Assembly: GCF_005871205.1 (NCBI RefSeq) | Contig: NZ_SWKM01000014.1 | Location: 102,001 to 166,000, forward strand | DNA: 64,000 nt | Direction of reading: 5' to 3' | From: Marinobacter alexandrii | Lineage (GTDB): Bacteria; Pseudomonadota; Gammaproteobacteria; Pseudomonadales; Oleiphilaceae | Shown: piece by piece, positions 63,451-64,000 of the stretch | Layout: each line of letters opens with the position of its first letter | Position numbering within the stretch: the first letter of the stretch is position 1 | Notes under the pieces: model-generated | What the model was told of the DNA's origin: nothing | What the model saw: only the letters and a program-made list of their open reading frames with translations | Databases searched by the model: none | Made by a program: the position numbers and the translations under genes

Positions 63451-64000
63451 ATGTTTAATGCAGGGCGTTTTTTGCGTTCCGGGCTTCTTTTGGCTGTTTC
63501 AATCGTGATTTCGCCGCTCTCACAGGGCGCTTCTTTGAATGACGATTTGCTACGTCGGATGTCGAAGGCGGCGCCGGAGCTCGATCCCGTCGTACTCGAA
63601 ACCGCGTTCAATGCAACCCGGTGTGCGGTGTTCTCCGGTGTTGAGATGCCGCAACGCCTGGCGGTGATCGATTTTTCACTGCCGTCCAGTCGCGAACGTT
63701 TGTGGATCTTCAGCCTGGAACAGGGGGGGCTGGTGCTTCGGGACCTTGTCGCCCATGGCAAGAATTCCGGGAATTTCGAATCCACAGCCTTTTCCAATGT
63801 CGAGGGGAGTTATCAGTCCAGCATTGGCCTATTCCGGGGCAGTGAATCCTATTATGGCAAACATGGATATTCCCTGCGCCTGGACGGATTGGAGCCGGGC
63901 TACAACGATCAGGCCCGGCGTCGCGCCATTGTTATTCATGGTGCGGACTACGTGAATGAGTCGTGGGTGAACAAGTATGGCAGGATCGGTCGCAGTCATG
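63451..64000 (+). CDS. Murein L,D-transpeptidase catalytic-domain (YkuD_2) family protein, cut by right edge
   Basis: First 183 residues from the ATG at 63451; the frame is open to the window end. Signal peptide FLRSGLLLAVSIVISPLSQGAS. Conserved blocks: LDPVVLETAFNATRCA, LAVIDFSLPSSRERLWIFSL, VAHGKNSG, GLFRGSESYYGKHGYSLRLDGL and AIVIHGADYVNESW, the last holding the catalytic-site histidine. The window ends at IGRSH, just before the expected GCPA cysteine. Family role is taken to be in peptidoglycan modification in the periplasm, but it is poorly studied. Confidence 0.8.
   Translation, partial: MFNAGRFLRSGLLLAVSIVISPLSQGASLNDDLLRRMSKAAPELDPVVLETAFNATRCAVFSGVEMPQRLAVIDFSLPSSRERLWIFSLEQGGLVLRDLVAHGKNSGNFESTAFSNVEGSYQSSIGLFRGSESYYGKHGYSLRLDGLEPGYNDQARRRAIVIHGADYVNESWVNKYGRIGRSH

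Overview
The window looks like a chromosomal segment of a marine gammaproteobacterium, most likely Marinobacter or a close relative. This is inferred from gene order and protein resemblance; no database was searched. It is moderately GC-rich, almost entirely coding, and shows no prophage, insertion sequence or CRISPR array. Most genes are housekeeping or core physiology. The interest lies in several conserved genes whose catalytic residues or usual partners are missing, and in a set of readable regulatory sites.

Left part (1-23.6 kb): the start of a class I fructose-bisphosphate aldolase gene runs off the left edge. Next come a large two-module reductase-like protein, an aspartate/glutamate racemase, a split B12-dependent ribonucleotide reductase (nrdJa/nrdJb) with NrdR-type boxes, a three-gene ABC uptake operon, a long-chain acyl-CoA ligase, a hotdog thioesterase and an iron(III) uptake pair (fbpA, fbpB). 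They are followed by a PilZ protein with a lipoprotein, a degenerate HD-GYP protein behind a perfect CRP/Vfr-type site, an unrecognised lipoprotein, an ABC exporter, queF, a MASE2 adenylate cyclase, an Mpo1-like protein and a nitroreductase.

Middle (23.7-35.2 kb): an uninterrupted flagellar rod, hook and ring cluster, flgBCDE then flgFGHIJKL. Each half is preceded by a -24/-12 (sigma-54) promoter, as in polar-flagellate pseudomonads. A tRNA-Leu(CAA) follows.

Right part (35.4-64 kb): queA-tgt-yajC-secD-secF ends at a strong terminator. Then come suhB and trmJ (divergent), cysE, iscR, iscS, ndk, rlmN, pilF, rodZ, ispG, hisS, yfgM, bamB and der. This is the classical gammaproteobacterial order, except that iscU-iscA-hscBA-fdx are absent between iscS and ndk. 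On the other strand lie a GGDEF-EAL protein, ackA and pta. The edge holds a 50-residue membrane protein behind an FNR/Anr-type site, tRNA-Glu(TTC), a TIGR01777 epimerase, a CbiX-type chelatase, a DUF924 protein and the start of a YkuD_2-type protein that runs off the right edge.

Themes across the window: second-messenger signalling (PilZ, degenerate HD-GYP, class III cyclase, GGDEF-EAL, a CRP site), queuosine synthesis (queF, queA, tgt), envelope protein export and assembly (secDF-yajC, yfgM, bamB), and Fe-S or B12 dependent metabolism. I found no cassette that is clearly a new system. The best leads are the tandem-module reductase, the SuhB that has lost its phosphatase metal ligands, the orphan iscR-iscS pair, and the CRP-site/degenerate HD-GYP unit.
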